Positions 1 to 9,595 of a DNA stretch of 64,000 bases are shown piece by piece. Positions within the stretch are counted from its first letter, which is position 1. Each line of letters starts with the position of its first letter. The notes beneath the pieces were generated by a model. It was not told the origin of the DNA and did no database searches. It worked only from the letters and a program-made list of their open reading frames with translations. This DNA comes from Monosporascus cannonballus (taxonomy: Eukaryota > Ascomycota > Sordariomycetes > Xylariales): contig QJNS01000004.1 in assembly GCA_004154925.1 (NCBI GenBank), positions 1-64,000 of the forward strand, in the 5' to 3' direction. The position numbers were made by a program, and so were the translations under genes.

Positions 1-781
1 AGCTAAGCCTTGGCTTAGTTTGATCACCTACTGAAACAAGGCTACTTTATGCACCCCCGGTACCTTTTCTCTTGGCTACAGTTGTATTTACATGTATAAA
101 AGGAGGGTTCGCTACCCTCACCTTCTCGCTAGGACCTTCTAGAGGTCAAGGCAACCTTCAATACACTTCTTCTTTAGTTATATGCTTCAGTGTGTGATGT
201 CACAATCCTAAAAAGAGGAGCGAAGCATTAAAATAAGGGGATGAAGCCGCTTCGCGACAGGTTTGCGACCAACTGCATCTTCGAGTGGCATAGCCTAAAC
301 TGGGTCTGCGGGAACTTATTCAAGGCCAACCGCAGGGCTCGGAGGTAATGTACAGAACGCAGAACTCGACCTAGTCCCGAAAATTGAGTAAGGAGCAGGC
401 GGCGCGGACCGTGCCACGATCCTGCATCGTATTATCGTTACTGCACCAGTCCTGGTTTAAGAGGGGAAAGCTCTCTCTCCACGACAGCGACGGTGAGCTG
501 CAGCAGGAGTGTGCCTTGGCTGGCACGCTGCCAGCTTGTCTCCCTATTGCAACGTCGGTAGGCTGAGGAAACCGTGCGGGTGGGGCCGAAGCACGACATG
601 CATTGGCGCAATTCAAGCAACTCGAGGGACGCTTCCGAAAGAGAGATCCCTGGTGATCTAGGAAGGGCCTCTCGAGTCCAATCAATCGGGAAGCACCTTG
701 CATATGGGCGTCTATCACCTGCTAGGGTGAACCATTGCCTAGTGGCCACCCTTTTGCGCCAGGGGACACCCCAGCCTCGAA
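1..781. other. GC-balanced sequence, no recognisable gene
   Basis: This stretch has near-balanced base composition, unlike the AT-rich DNA that follows it. Several overlapping open frames of 60 to 150 codons exist on both strands between about 371 and 887, but none shows a domain I recognise and they overlap one another. The first 20 bases contain a small inverted repeat (CTAAGCC/GGCTTAG). It is probably host sequence, or an old unmutated insertion, into which the inverted-repeat element at 786-1788 was placed. Confidence 0.5.
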
Positions 782-808
782 TGTACAAATCGGGTCTAAT
801 TAATCTCC
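782..808 (+). repeat. left terminal inverted repeat (27 bp)
   Basis: This begins TGTACAAATCGGGTCTAATT and matches the reverse complement of 1766-1792 over all 27 bases. The outermost TGTA may be target sequence rather than element. Confidence 0.85.
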
Positions 809-1788
809 GGACGCCTTCAAATTCGAAGAAAAATAATTGTAAAAAATCAACAATTAAATAAATAAAAGTAAAAATACGATTATGCATATATTATATTAAA
901 GAAAATTATTATATAATATTAAAATTATAATTTTCTTAATAAATCTTTTTAAAAATAAGGTTTAAAATCGAAAGTTTTATTATTAAAAGTATATCCTTAA
1001 AACATTGACCAATTCAAACTATTAGTATGATTTTTAATATAAAATTACTTTATTTATATAAAAATTAACATTATCCTTAAGTTTTATAATAATTAAAATG
1101 TAGTTAATATTTTTAATACTTATTTAAAAAGGTAGTGTTACGACTTTGTCCACCGTAACAGCTCTACGCGTATATACAGCTGTAAGCACCAGGATGATTG
1201 CCACAATTGCGATCATTCCACCGATCTTTTGCCCTAGTGGCGCAGCGGTATAAGATGCAGCCGTTACAGATAGTATTACTTTGTGAAAATTTTAATATTT
1301 TCTAAATCACTTTATTCTATGTTGATATAAATTGATAAAACTTTACATATAGTTTAATTACGTAATAAAAATTTTTATGGAATAAAATAAGTATTAAGTA
1401 TTAAATTTAATAAAACGCAATTTTTAAGTATCTATATTTAAATTTATAATAACTTTATCAAATTTATACATATAAAAATTTACTATATATTAAAATAATT
1501 AGTTTTTATTAAGTTTTTAGGTTTTAAAACCCACTTGGTATTCTATTTCGTATTAAGAAAATAATTACCTGATATAATATATATGTAAACTTAATACTTT
1601 TATATAAACCTTTTAAGTTTTTAATTTTAATAACTTTTAATATTTTATTACGTATATAGCTTTATATCTTTATATAATATTTATGTTTCAAATTTCCGAA
1701 GTTTAAGTGTTGTAGTTGTGGCGTTATTGAATTTTATATATTTTAACGTAATCGAAATAGCCTCGGGAGATTAATTAGACCCGATTTG
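786..1788. mobile_element. ~1 kb element with perfect terminal inverted repeats
   Basis: An AT-rich block of about 1 kb is bounded by identical inverted ends (782-808 and 1766-1792) and sits in otherwise GC-balanced DNA. If the TA inside the palindromic TGTACA at each end is the target duplication, the element runs from CAAATCGGG to its complement. This would fit a Tc1/mariner/pogo-like DNA transposon or a MITE derived from one. No transposase is readable inside, so it would be non-autonomous. The interior is RIP-like except for one island at about 1131-1277. The class assignment is inference; the inverted ends are seen directly. Confidence 0.6.
1124..1287 (-). pseudogene. unmutated coding-like fragment with a membrane segment
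   Basis: Inside the AT-rich inverted-repeat element, about 150 bases keep balanced composition. On the minus strand they read without stops for roughly 54 codons, ending in TAA at 1124-1126. The translation includes a short polar stretch (TAAPLGQK), then a strongly hydrophobic run (GGMIAIVAIILVLTAVY) of membrane-helix character, then TRRAVTVDK. Codon use is varied, unlike the RIP-altered flanks. I do not recognise the family. It could be one exon of a host membrane-protein gene captured by the element, or chance. The plus strand has a tRNA A-box-like string near 1238, so a tRNA-derived origin is an alternative. Confidence 0.35.
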
Positions 1789-1792
1789 TACA
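1766..1792 (-). repeat. right terminal inverted repeat (27 bp)
   Basis: This is the perfect reverse complement of 782-808. It ends ...CCGATTTGTACA, and GC-balanced sequence resumes immediately after it. Confidence 0.85.
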
Positions 1793-2804
1793 ACCGGGAT
1801 TCGGGCTGTGGGAGACACATACAAAGGCTTTGTTTCTCCCACTTGGTCTCCCGGGGACGTTACTTCATTGGGTCAAATTGTGTAAGACCACTGCCGTCCA
1901 ATGTAGGAAGGACCTGACGTTAGCGTGGGTATAATCTGATGCCACCTGCCTTGTTAGTTTGTCGACCTTGAACGTTATCTCTTCCAACTGCATTCTTCGC
2001 CGTTAAGGTGGGGCTTTATGAACGGGGAGGAGGGGGGAAGGCACCGCCAGGACATTCAATGTAATAATTACTAGCTATCTTGGCACCATAGTGTTGCATG
2101 GGATCCGATCAAAGTCGCGTCGATTTTGAGGTTTCACGTAGCGCTTAAGGATGCTTAGTGGGCGCCCTGAGCGTTATTGTTGGAAATTTCTGTCAGCGAT
2201 TGCCGTGATCATCAAGTTGCTGATAATGCTACCCTGATATCTCATAGCATGATGCGTCCGATTCACTCCACCGCCAAGACATACCCGGTACTAACAACCG
2301 ATTAACCGTGTCCGTACCTATTATCACGGTTGGGGGGAACGTTACGGTTCCACAAAATCCGTCTAGCTCCCAATGCCACCATAGGTGTCACACCTCCTGC
2401 ACCATTGGTATGCAGCTTGCGATCACTACTACTCGTCAGAGCCACCGAGATGTAGCCGCCGTATCCGATGTTTGGAAAGAAAGAGTTACATGTGACTTTT
2501 GTCTGCCATGATGCCAGTTACTTGACTAGCACCAAGGGCCCCGGTACGAAAGAAGGACAAACTATTCGATCTGTCCTACCGACATAGACGAGAGCATCGC
2601 GATGGACAATCCTGGTCAATCTTGGCATTTGTGCACTTGCCATCAGCTTTCCAAATCTGGTAAGTGGATCTACTAAAGCACCAACTGCATAGTCGAAAGG
2701 AGGCATGTATGCCATGAGAAACTGTAACATATACATGTGGACGGACCGCAGATGCCGTCCCTTTTGTCGGTATTGTGCAAGAGTTAATCAGAAAGTCGGG
2801 GGCT
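1793..2804. other. GC-balanced sequence, no recognisable gene
   Basis: Composition is balanced and no RIP pattern is visible. Two frames of about 70 codons (plus 2308-2511 and minus 2518-2736) lack recognisable motifs, so I do not call them genes. A G-rich run lies near 2019-2040 and a hairpin at 1808-1842. The region ends where repeat family R begins at about 2805. Confidence 0.5.
1808..1842. repeat. two-part hairpin
   Basis: GTGGGAGA at 1808-1815 pairs with TCTCCCAC at 1835-1842. Inside it, ACAAAG at 1821-1826 pairs with CTTTGT at 1828-1833. No function is evident. Confidence 0.6.
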
Positions 2805-2816
2805 CTTACCTCAGCT

Positions 2817-2938
2817 AGCTCAGGCCTCCCTGGCTCGTTTTCCCAATTTCTTCAAAGTTACTCAAGTACCGCTCCATAACGCTAAATATTAACCAATCAA
2901 ATCCCAAATCCCCGTAACGAACCAGCAAGGCCTAAGTT
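2817..2938. repeat. terminal stem-loop of family R, copy 1
   Basis: The arm at 2817-2837 and the arm at 2918-2938 are imperfect inverted complements (about 18 of 21 positions, less two RIP-like changes). They enclose ~80 bp. The same structure heads copy 2, so it belongs to the family. Confidence 0.65.
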
Positions 2939-3061
2939 ATAATTACGTAAAAACGGCTTCGTTTAATACATTTACTTTTTTAAAAAAACAAAAATCCGTA
3001 ATAACTTAATAATAATACGTTTTTGTAAATATATATATATATATATACGATTACCTTAATT

Positions 3062-3310
3062 ATGGCTTATTATTAATATTACGATAATTCTAATTAGGAC
3101 TTATTTGCCATTTTTAAATCCTAACGCGTATGATAGCTGTGACCCGAGCCCGTTACGTTATTATCTTTTTTTTTAAAAAATACGATAAATCCGAATTTTT
3201 TTAAATTTTATTGGGTTACGCCTTTAAAATAAAATATACGTATGCGTACCTTGAATTTCTAGTATTAATATAAAAAAAATTAATATAACGTTTGAAAATT
3301 TTATTCGTAA
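3062..3310 (+). pseudogene. N-terminal frame of the family R protein, copy 1
   Basis: An ATG at 3062 opens a frame beginning MAYY, aligned with the better preserved start at 30022 in copy 2. Here it is broken by many stops. The function is unknown. Confidence 0.4.
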
Positions 3311-4040
3311 TTAGGTTTTGTACGACGATTTAAGCCGAATTTCCAGTTCGACCATTCGGATTAACCGATTAATTAACGTATTAAAAAAAACAAATCGCGA
3401 ACGGCTATTAGCAAACAAAAGTTAATAAAAATTTCTAATTCCTATTAATTAAGATCCCGTTATATATAAATATTATAATATATTATACGGAAAGCTTATA
3501 ATTTTTATAAAAGGGCCTAGATTTTACTGCCTGCCGGAAAAATTATTATTGGAAATTAACGTAATCCATATTATTTTGGACGAAAGTTAATATTTTATAA
3601 CAACGTTTGCCCTTAATTAATTTAAGTTTTTAAATTAGGTGGTTATATATTTAAGGAAAAAATAGCAATCGTATAATACGAAACAAAAAACGTAGCGGTT
3701 TCGTATTAATAATAATCTGGACATTTTTATATTTTTTTTTTATAATTTTAGCTATTATGGTTAGGATAATTTCCAAAATTAACGGTAATTATTTACCTTA
3801 TTTACTGGGTAGGCTTTTATTATTTTCGGGTTTATTACGGGATAGCATTAATATGTTACAAGGGCTGAGTATTTGCGAAAATTATTATACGTTAAATAAA
3901 GATATAATTCGGTTAATAGAGAAGATTAAGGTAATTGCATTAATTCCTTTATAATCATATAGTTTTGATTAAGATAAATTGCGCTTTATAGCCAGGTATC
4001 ATAGGGCGATATCGTATTTTGGTACGATAATTTCTGTCCT

Positions 4041-4102
4041 AAAAGCGACGCCGTTATTGTATTGCTAACAATAACGTTATATAGTTAAATTTTAATTATG
4101 AT
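4041..4102 (+). repeat. direct repeat 1 with hairpin
   Basis: It begins AAAAGCGACGCCGTTATT and is repeated at 4405-4470. It contains a 9-bp stem, CGTTATTGT paired with ACAATAACG around a 7-base loop. Confidence 0.7.
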
Positions 4103-4404
4103 ATACCCCTCAGATATTGGCCGGCAGGGTAATATATGTCTATAACGTACAAGGTTTTTATCGCCCGTACTATGGCGTATTATGCCTATATCGAACTCGA
4201 GAACCCCGATTAAGCCTTAGTATGTCCATATTATGGGAATACCTATATTGGATTCGGACTTTAGAAATCGAACTTTAACCTTTTTGGAAGTACGTTAATA
4301 CCAAGCAGCTAAATTATTCATATAAGGAACATGTTTGATACGAACGTTACTATTAGACCATAAAATATCTTAACGCGAAATATTACCGAGATTATAATTA
4401 TCGC

Positions 4405-4470
4405 AAAAGCGACGCCGTTATTACATTATTAACAATAACGTTATATATGGTTAAATTCTTAACTATGATA
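4405..4470 (+). repeat. direct repeat 2 with hairpin
   Basis: This is the second copy of the repeat at 4041. The hairpin stem is kept at 7 bp (CGTTATT/AATAACG) despite loop changes. Confidence 0.7.
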
Positions 4471-5129
4471 ACTTTAATATTTAAGATTATATTCGTAATA
4501 TAACGGTTTAATACGATACCGTTATACGGAATATCATTATCGCCTTTACCCGCCATTATAACCGTATTCTTAAAAAAGGGTTAAAGCAGTTCATATTCCG
4601 GCCTAATTAATATTATAAAATAAAATGGTTTTATGAAACGTTATAACAATATCTGGTACCGCCTCATATTTCCTGTTAATTCGTAATTAACATTATCCGG
4701 ATTTTATTTTTTATTTCTATTAATACGTTTTATAAACGTAATAAATCGAAATTCCCCAGTTTTCCCAAATTAAAACGTATTCCGTATAATAAGCGCCGTT
4801 TGATTTCGTTAGGTGCAATTAACGAAAATAAAGGTATTATCGACGATACCTATAGCGTTTATCGAAAGCTTTTTTAAAGGATATATGGATTTAAAGAAAA
4901 ATAATTTTATCGGTTTTGGAAACGTTTTTATCCTATTTATGGAAATCAAAAGATAATTAGTTATATTCGGAAAATATAAGCTAAAAAAGCCGAAATAACC
5001 GATCTATACGATAAAAAACGGTAATTTCTTTTTATTTTTATTATGTTCTATATATAAATAAACCTTGTGCGTATATTTAAACATATTTATTGACTCGATA
5101 ATATAGTAAGGATATATAAAATATAAGTA

Positions 5130-5850
5130 ATTTTAAAAACGGATCGTTAATTTTTAAATAAGATAACGTAATTATATCAAAAATTGCCAAAGTTTTATTT
5201 TTTCGAACTTTTTATACTTTATATGTATAATATTCGTATATTTGCGTTATTTCTGCAGAAATTACGTACCCGATACGAATTATTTCTAATAAAAGCGTTT
5301 AACGTATATAAAGTTTTCCGGAATATTTCGATTAAAAAATTTTTTTCGAAAGCCAAACTTACCGAATTTATGGAATATATATATTTCCGGTTAACCGTCG
5401 CCGAATTTGAATTTATCGCGTATAAGGTAGTTTTCAAATATTTTAATTACGCGGAATAAATAAGGAAGATATTATGGGGTCCTGATTAAAACGCGTTAAT
5501 AAATAAGGATTTTTTCGCTAAAGATTGTTTGTTATTATTTATTAATAATACGTTATTTGGTAATATAAATAATTTAACGAATAATTCGTAAATATTTTGT
5601 TTTTTAATTTAGGAATATAATTTATTTATGTTATTTTTTAAGCGGTGCGGTTTTGATTAAAACGTACGGAATAAGACTTTTTTATCGGATAATTACGTAA
5701 CCGGAAATATTTTTAATACGGCCGATATTTTATAAGGTAATAATTTTTTTAACTTTATTAAAAATAATAATTAACTGTTAATTACTATTGTTTTTATCGA
5801 TAAAAAATTTCGAAATTATTACAGTTTTTTAAAAAAAACTTAAATTTATT
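5130..5850 (+). pseudogene. conserved coding-like block of family R, copy 1
   Basis: The plus-strand reading keeps strings shared with copy 2, such as RLTVAEFEFI near 5390, NALINKD near 5495 and FNTADIL near 5715. Stops fall mostly where Q or W codons would be expected. Agreement of the two copies in this frame, apart from RIP-type changes, suggests a real former protein. I do not recognise the family. The charged and aromatic-rich sequence is not an obvious reverse transcriptase, integrase or tyrosine recombinase. Confidence 0.4.
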
Positions 5851-8340
5851 TATGTTTTTTATATGCTATACGATATAACGACGTCAATTATATCAGGCGG
5901 TTAATATTAATATTATTATTTTTTATAAGGCTAATTAATTTAATTACGATAAAAAATATTTTATTTCGATTATATATTACGTCCTATAATATTAAATTAA
6001 GTATTTATTAATTTGATCTTAATATTAAATTTACTTTCGATAAAATCCAGGGAAAAAATATATAAAATATTTAATTAAAAAAGCAAATATTATAATTTAT
6101 AATTTCCTGGTAAAACCCGCCAGTCGAAAAATAATATACATAACGTTAATATTATTTTTTTCCGAGATTCGTTTTTAATTAAATACCGGATATCCTTATA
6201 ACGCGAATTTTATACCCGTTATACTTTTTCGTAAAATAAGCATTACGTTACTTAAGATTTTTGTAACGAAATTTTTAATTTATTAAAAAATATCCGTTTC
6301 GGATTTAAAAAGACGGTTAGGATTCCGAAAATATTCCGGTTGCGGGCCGTAAGGCTATGGAAATTAAGCTTATCGATTTTAATAATACCGTACTTATTAT
6401 TAATAACGTAAATAAATTTAATTAACTAAATACGGCAAAAAACGAAAATTAACTTATAAATAACCTTAATTTAATTGCTTAAAAAATTCTTAATATTGAA
6501 TTTGTTAAGGATAATTTGATTTCAGATAACCGTAATATCCTGCATACGGAAAAAAATTCTAATCCTATAATGTAAATTGTTAATAACTTAATTAATGGTT
6601 TAATTAAGGCGGTCCGTTATTGTCGTTATTATTATCGGATAAGCAAAATGAAGATTTATTAGATAAAGACGAACCGTTAATATAATTTTTTACGCTTTTA
6701 TTATTTTATACATTTTTATAAATAATATGGTATTTATATGATAATTTTAATATTAATATAACTTTATTACTTATATAATTTTAATTAATTAATTTCGGGA
6801 GCGTTTTATATATTATTAAAATTTTATGGTCGTTATATTAATATAATTTGTTTATTTTCGGTATTGGAATTGCGGATAAAACGATAATATTTTACGATAT
6901 AATACGTAAAATAATAGTTAACGAAATTAATATAAATAATTAAGTTTATAATTTGCGTAATTTTAATTAATTATATTCTGTTCGAACGTTTTGTTTTTCG
7001 TAAGGTTATATAAAAATATTATATTATTTATAATTAAATATAACGCATAATGTTGGGTTAACTCGTATATCCCGTTTGCAATTAATTTATTTATTATTAT
7101 TCTTAAATATTTTTTAAGATTTCTTCCTTTCGTTTTGCCCTTTTTCGCGCGTTATTAGAATCTGTATATTAATAACTCCTTTTACGTTTTTGAGTTTCAA
7201 AATTTTATTCCTTTTAGACGTAATATTTGCGTTTAAGTTTTTTTGGAAATTTTTATTTGAACTATATATTAACGCCGAATATTTAGAGATTACGTATAAA
7301 TATTTTTTGTTACGTTCTTATACGCAATTTATATATTCATTATCCGCATGATTCCGTAAATTATAATATCCATAATATAATTACATAATATATGTTGTTT
7401 AATTAAGCGGCCCGGTTTATAAAATTATAAATTCTTTTTCGTATTATTTATATCTTACCCGGTTCATGTAACCTTTTCGCTAAATTGCGAAAGCCGTAAT
7501 TAATCGAAGGTGCATAATTAGCTTAATAATTTAATAACTTATAAAATTAATATAATCCGCCATAACGTAAATTTTGTTCTGCAGGTTATTATTACGGATG
7601 ATATCCCGATATATATTATTAATATTTAATACTGATATAAATGTCGTACCTTTCCGTAATATAAAGTTTTATTTGTAATATAAACCTTTTGCAATACCAC
7701 CGAGCTTATAAATTTTTAAGGTTATCGGCCGTACATATAACGTTGGCATATGGGTTAATGACGTTTATATCGGCAAGAGACCGGTAAAGGTATCGGATAA
7801 GAATAAACGCTTCGCTTTGGAAAGTTAAGTGCTCCAAGATTTGGGGTATTTATCCTAAACCTTCGAATATATTATCCGTACTTGGCTAATTAGGAAAAGA
7901 ATATGTTTCGGGGTTTATTACGGGCGATCTTAAACCCTATGTATTATTATTTTGGCTTATAGTGTTATGTTATTGTCGTACTGGCCCAGGGGGGGTAAAG
8001 GGTTATGGTATGTACCAATCGAGATTTTGGGCCATTTTTTCACTGTAACAGCCTTTATTTCGTACTAATTAAAACTATTATTATATTAGGAGATAAAGAT
8101 TTTAATTTTGCGTTAAATTATGTAGGCTAAAGTTCAAAAAGTTTCGTAATTAGCATATATTGCCAAAGTTAATATTAATAATTTTTGCGAATTGTATAGG
8201 AGCGTACCAAACGGAACGAAAAAAATCACAATTTGCCATCAGGCCCTATTTTGGAGGTTTTGTTGTTTTTGTGGGTATTATTCTTAAAGGAATTTAGCTG
8301 ATATATTGGACCTCTGACAGATACTTTTTGATTAAAAGCT

Positions 8341-8838
8341 ATAGCTGTGGCTACGGCTGCTGCGCCGCAGGCGCAGCCACAACCTCCAAAATGGGGTCCT
8401 GATCACGATAAGGCAAGGGGCTCAGGGAGCGCAGTTGTTAAGTCGATACTGGGAAACGGTCAATGCCCAGTGGTACCACTCACAGTTATATATACACCGA
8501 AACCAGCCCCTGGATTCGTCCTCCTTCCGATGAACTGTCTCGCTTTCGAGTTAATGGTTCCCGGCTTGTTCTTACACACTCATCGGGCTATTGTATTTCT
8601 TCAGTCGCTTACAAGCAAATTTACCTAAGCACCAGTGGACGACAGGCATAACCACGCCTAGGGTGAGGGAATGGGTACCCTTGGGTGACCCACGAAGACC
8701 CATGGGTCTTGATAGGTACCCATCCACTACCCATCTGATTTGGTGGGTACCTGCAGGTACCTATTGGATTTGCCAAGGACCTATTAAGTACCTATTAGGT
8801 TTTGCTAAGGACCTACGGGTACTCAGTAGGTAAAAAAT
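8341..8838. other. GC-balanced island with palindromes and GGTACC-rich tract
   Basis: About 500 bp of unmutated sequence follow the decayed repeat. It opens with a GC-rich hairpin. A plus frame from 8347 reads MATAAAPQAQ then PPKWGPDHD over 93 codons, but shows no known domain. From about 8668 to 8830 the sequence is a degenerate array of GGTACC/GGGTACC/GGACCT words on both strands. An imperfect inverted match links 8244-8262 with 8378-8397 (ATTTTGGAGGTT versus AACCTCCAAAAT). It may be the right end of family R or a later insertion. Confidence 0.45.
8360..8376. repeat. GC-rich hairpin
   Basis: CTGCGCC pairs with GGCGCAG around the loop GCA. An outer TGTGGCT/AGCCACA pair (8346-8352 and 8375-8381) overlaps it, so the two stems are alternatives or stacked. 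Confidence 0.6.
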
Positions 8839-8920
8839 TTGCACATAAAGCAAATCACTTTAATAGTTTGAAATAATCTGAAATAATCCAGTAAAAGTGG
8901 TAATATTAAAGAATTTGCAG

Positions 8921-9157
8921 CTAAATTGTGCAAAACTTTTTGGGTATTATAAAACCAAATAACGCTGATTTCCTTTTAAACCGAGCCTAAATTTCGCTTA
9001 AGATTTTATTATTATTATTATCCTACGTATTATCCGAATCCTTATTGTTTTGCGCGTTATTATTTTGCGCGTTCTTTTTTTTGGTACGCCTGAAACTTTT
9101 GTTATAAGTTGTGCTTGACGAAACGCCAGGTTTTTCACCGTGAGCCGCATCTTTCAT
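8921..9157 (-). pseudogene. short minus-strand frame upstream of element A
   Basis: ATG at 9157-9155 opens 79 codons to a TAG at 8921-8923. It has two earlier in-frame TAGs at positions where CAG would be the RIP-free codon (after SDNT and after LSEI). The N-terminus reads MKDAAHGEKP. It is followed by a basic, asparagine-rich stretch (FRRTKKKNAQNNNAQNN) and a possible helix (KILSEI...ARFKRKSALFG). It resembles the start of a low-complexity nuclear or Gag-like protein, but no family is recognised. Element A inserted about 10 bp upstream of the ATG, so its promoter would have been separated from it. Confidence 0.35.
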
Positions 9158-9247
9158 TTACGGTCCTGCTAATGTTATGACCCAACCTAGGAAGGGTCTC
9201 GGAAACGGTCACTTGGTGACCGAAACCGGACCCAAGTGGGTCCAGAT

Positions 9248-9253
9248 CACGTG
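9248..9253. promoter_or_regulatory. CACGTG palindrome in U3
   Basis: CACGTG stands 75 bp from the LTR start. The same word, or its RIP form TTACGTAA, occurs 56 to 77 bp from the LTR start in the other chromovirus families here. CACGTG is a classical bHLH binding core, so it is a candidate activator site. Confidence 0.4.
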
Positions 9254-9404
9254 ACATGGATCCGGAGTGATCCAAAGGATCCAACGGGATTCATATAGTT
9301 ACCCGGTATGGATCCGAAGTGATCTAAGGGATTTAACGAGATTTATACAGTTATCCAATATGTATCCGGAGTAATCCAAGGGATTTAACGAGAATTAGGA
9401 AGGA

Positions 9405-9410
9405 TATATA
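9405..9410 (+). promoter_or_regulatory. TATA box of the A LTR
   Basis: TATATA lies about 33 bp upstream of the segment ACTTATAA (9443-9450), which is complementary to the primer site. That spacing would put the transcript 5' end at the primer-forming segment. Confidence 0.5.
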
Positions 9411-9560
9411 CGCTTATTATTTCCATAGTTTAAATAGCTTCAACTTATAATAATAATTCGTTACCCAAGATACTTTTGGTATTACGAGACGTAATACCAT
9501 TACTGTATTTATTATTTAATTTCTTACGATATTTTTGCCAATATAAACCTGTACGACTAA

Positions 9561-9581
9561 GGTTTAATAATTAGTTAAACC
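9561..9581. repeat. U5 hairpin of A
   Basis: GGTTTAA pairs with TTAAACC around 7 bases, 15 bp before the LTR end. The stem is kept in most LTRs in the window (45788, 48062, 60081, 60633, 28841, 29456). In Tf1 an inverted repeat in U5 is needed for self-priming. Confidence 0.6.
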
Positions 9582-9595
9582 GTTAAGCCGTTATA

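Larger units (their letters stand above)
4028..4638. mobile_element. ~600-bp insertion inside family R copy 1
   Basis: Copy 2 runs directly across the matching position (about 30985-31010), so this block is either inserted in copy 1 or deleted from copy 2. It holds two direct repeats 364 bp apart, each with a hairpin core. Copy 2 junctions can only be placed to within about 10 bp and no clear target duplication is seen. A small non-autonomous element or a partial tandem duplication would fit. Confidence 0.4.
2805..8340 (+). mobile_element. repeat family R, copy 1 (unclassified, RIP-degraded)
   Basis: From CTTACCTCAGCTAGC onward this region matches 29773-about 34100 in the same orientation, with many transition differences. 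That makes it a dispersed repeat of at least 5 kb. Shared landmarks are the terminal hairpin, an ATG reading MAYY at 3062 (30022 in copy 2), and a coding-like block at 5130-5850 (about 31510-32200 in copy 2). No LTR, reverse transcriptase, transposase or recombinase motif could be recognised, so the class is open. The right boundary is uncertain: similarity with copy 2 fades near 7730-7800, and composition changes at about 8340. An extra ~600 bp at 4028-4638 is absent from copy 2. Confidence 0.55.
9173..9595 (+). repeat. 5' LTR of A (423 bp)
   Basis: It starts TGTTATGACC and ends GCCGTTATA (CA changed to TA). The first ~120 bp are less mutated and hold two short hairpins (9206-9222 and 9228-9243) and a CACGTG palindrome. 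The pair at 29068-29490 has the same length. Confidence 0.95.

Noticed and set aside
371..887. Three overlapping open frames of 95-149 codons on both strands
   Set aside because: They overlap each other, show no motif, and lie in balanced-composition DNA where long frames arise by chance. The longest runs into the AT-rich element.
1225..1275. tRNA-like A box (TGGCGCAGCGG) on the plus strand
   Set aside because: No B box or cloverleaf can be completed downstream, where the sequence becomes AT-rich.
2308..2511. Plus frame of 67 codons
   Set aside because: No recognisable domain. Composition and length fit chance.
2518..2736. Minus frame of 72 codons
   Set aside because: The sequence looks protein-like in places, but no family is recognised and no upstream or downstream exon was found.
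3029..3046. AT dinucleotide run
   Set aside because: Short simple repeat expected in RIP-altered DNA. The matching place in copy 2 is shorter.
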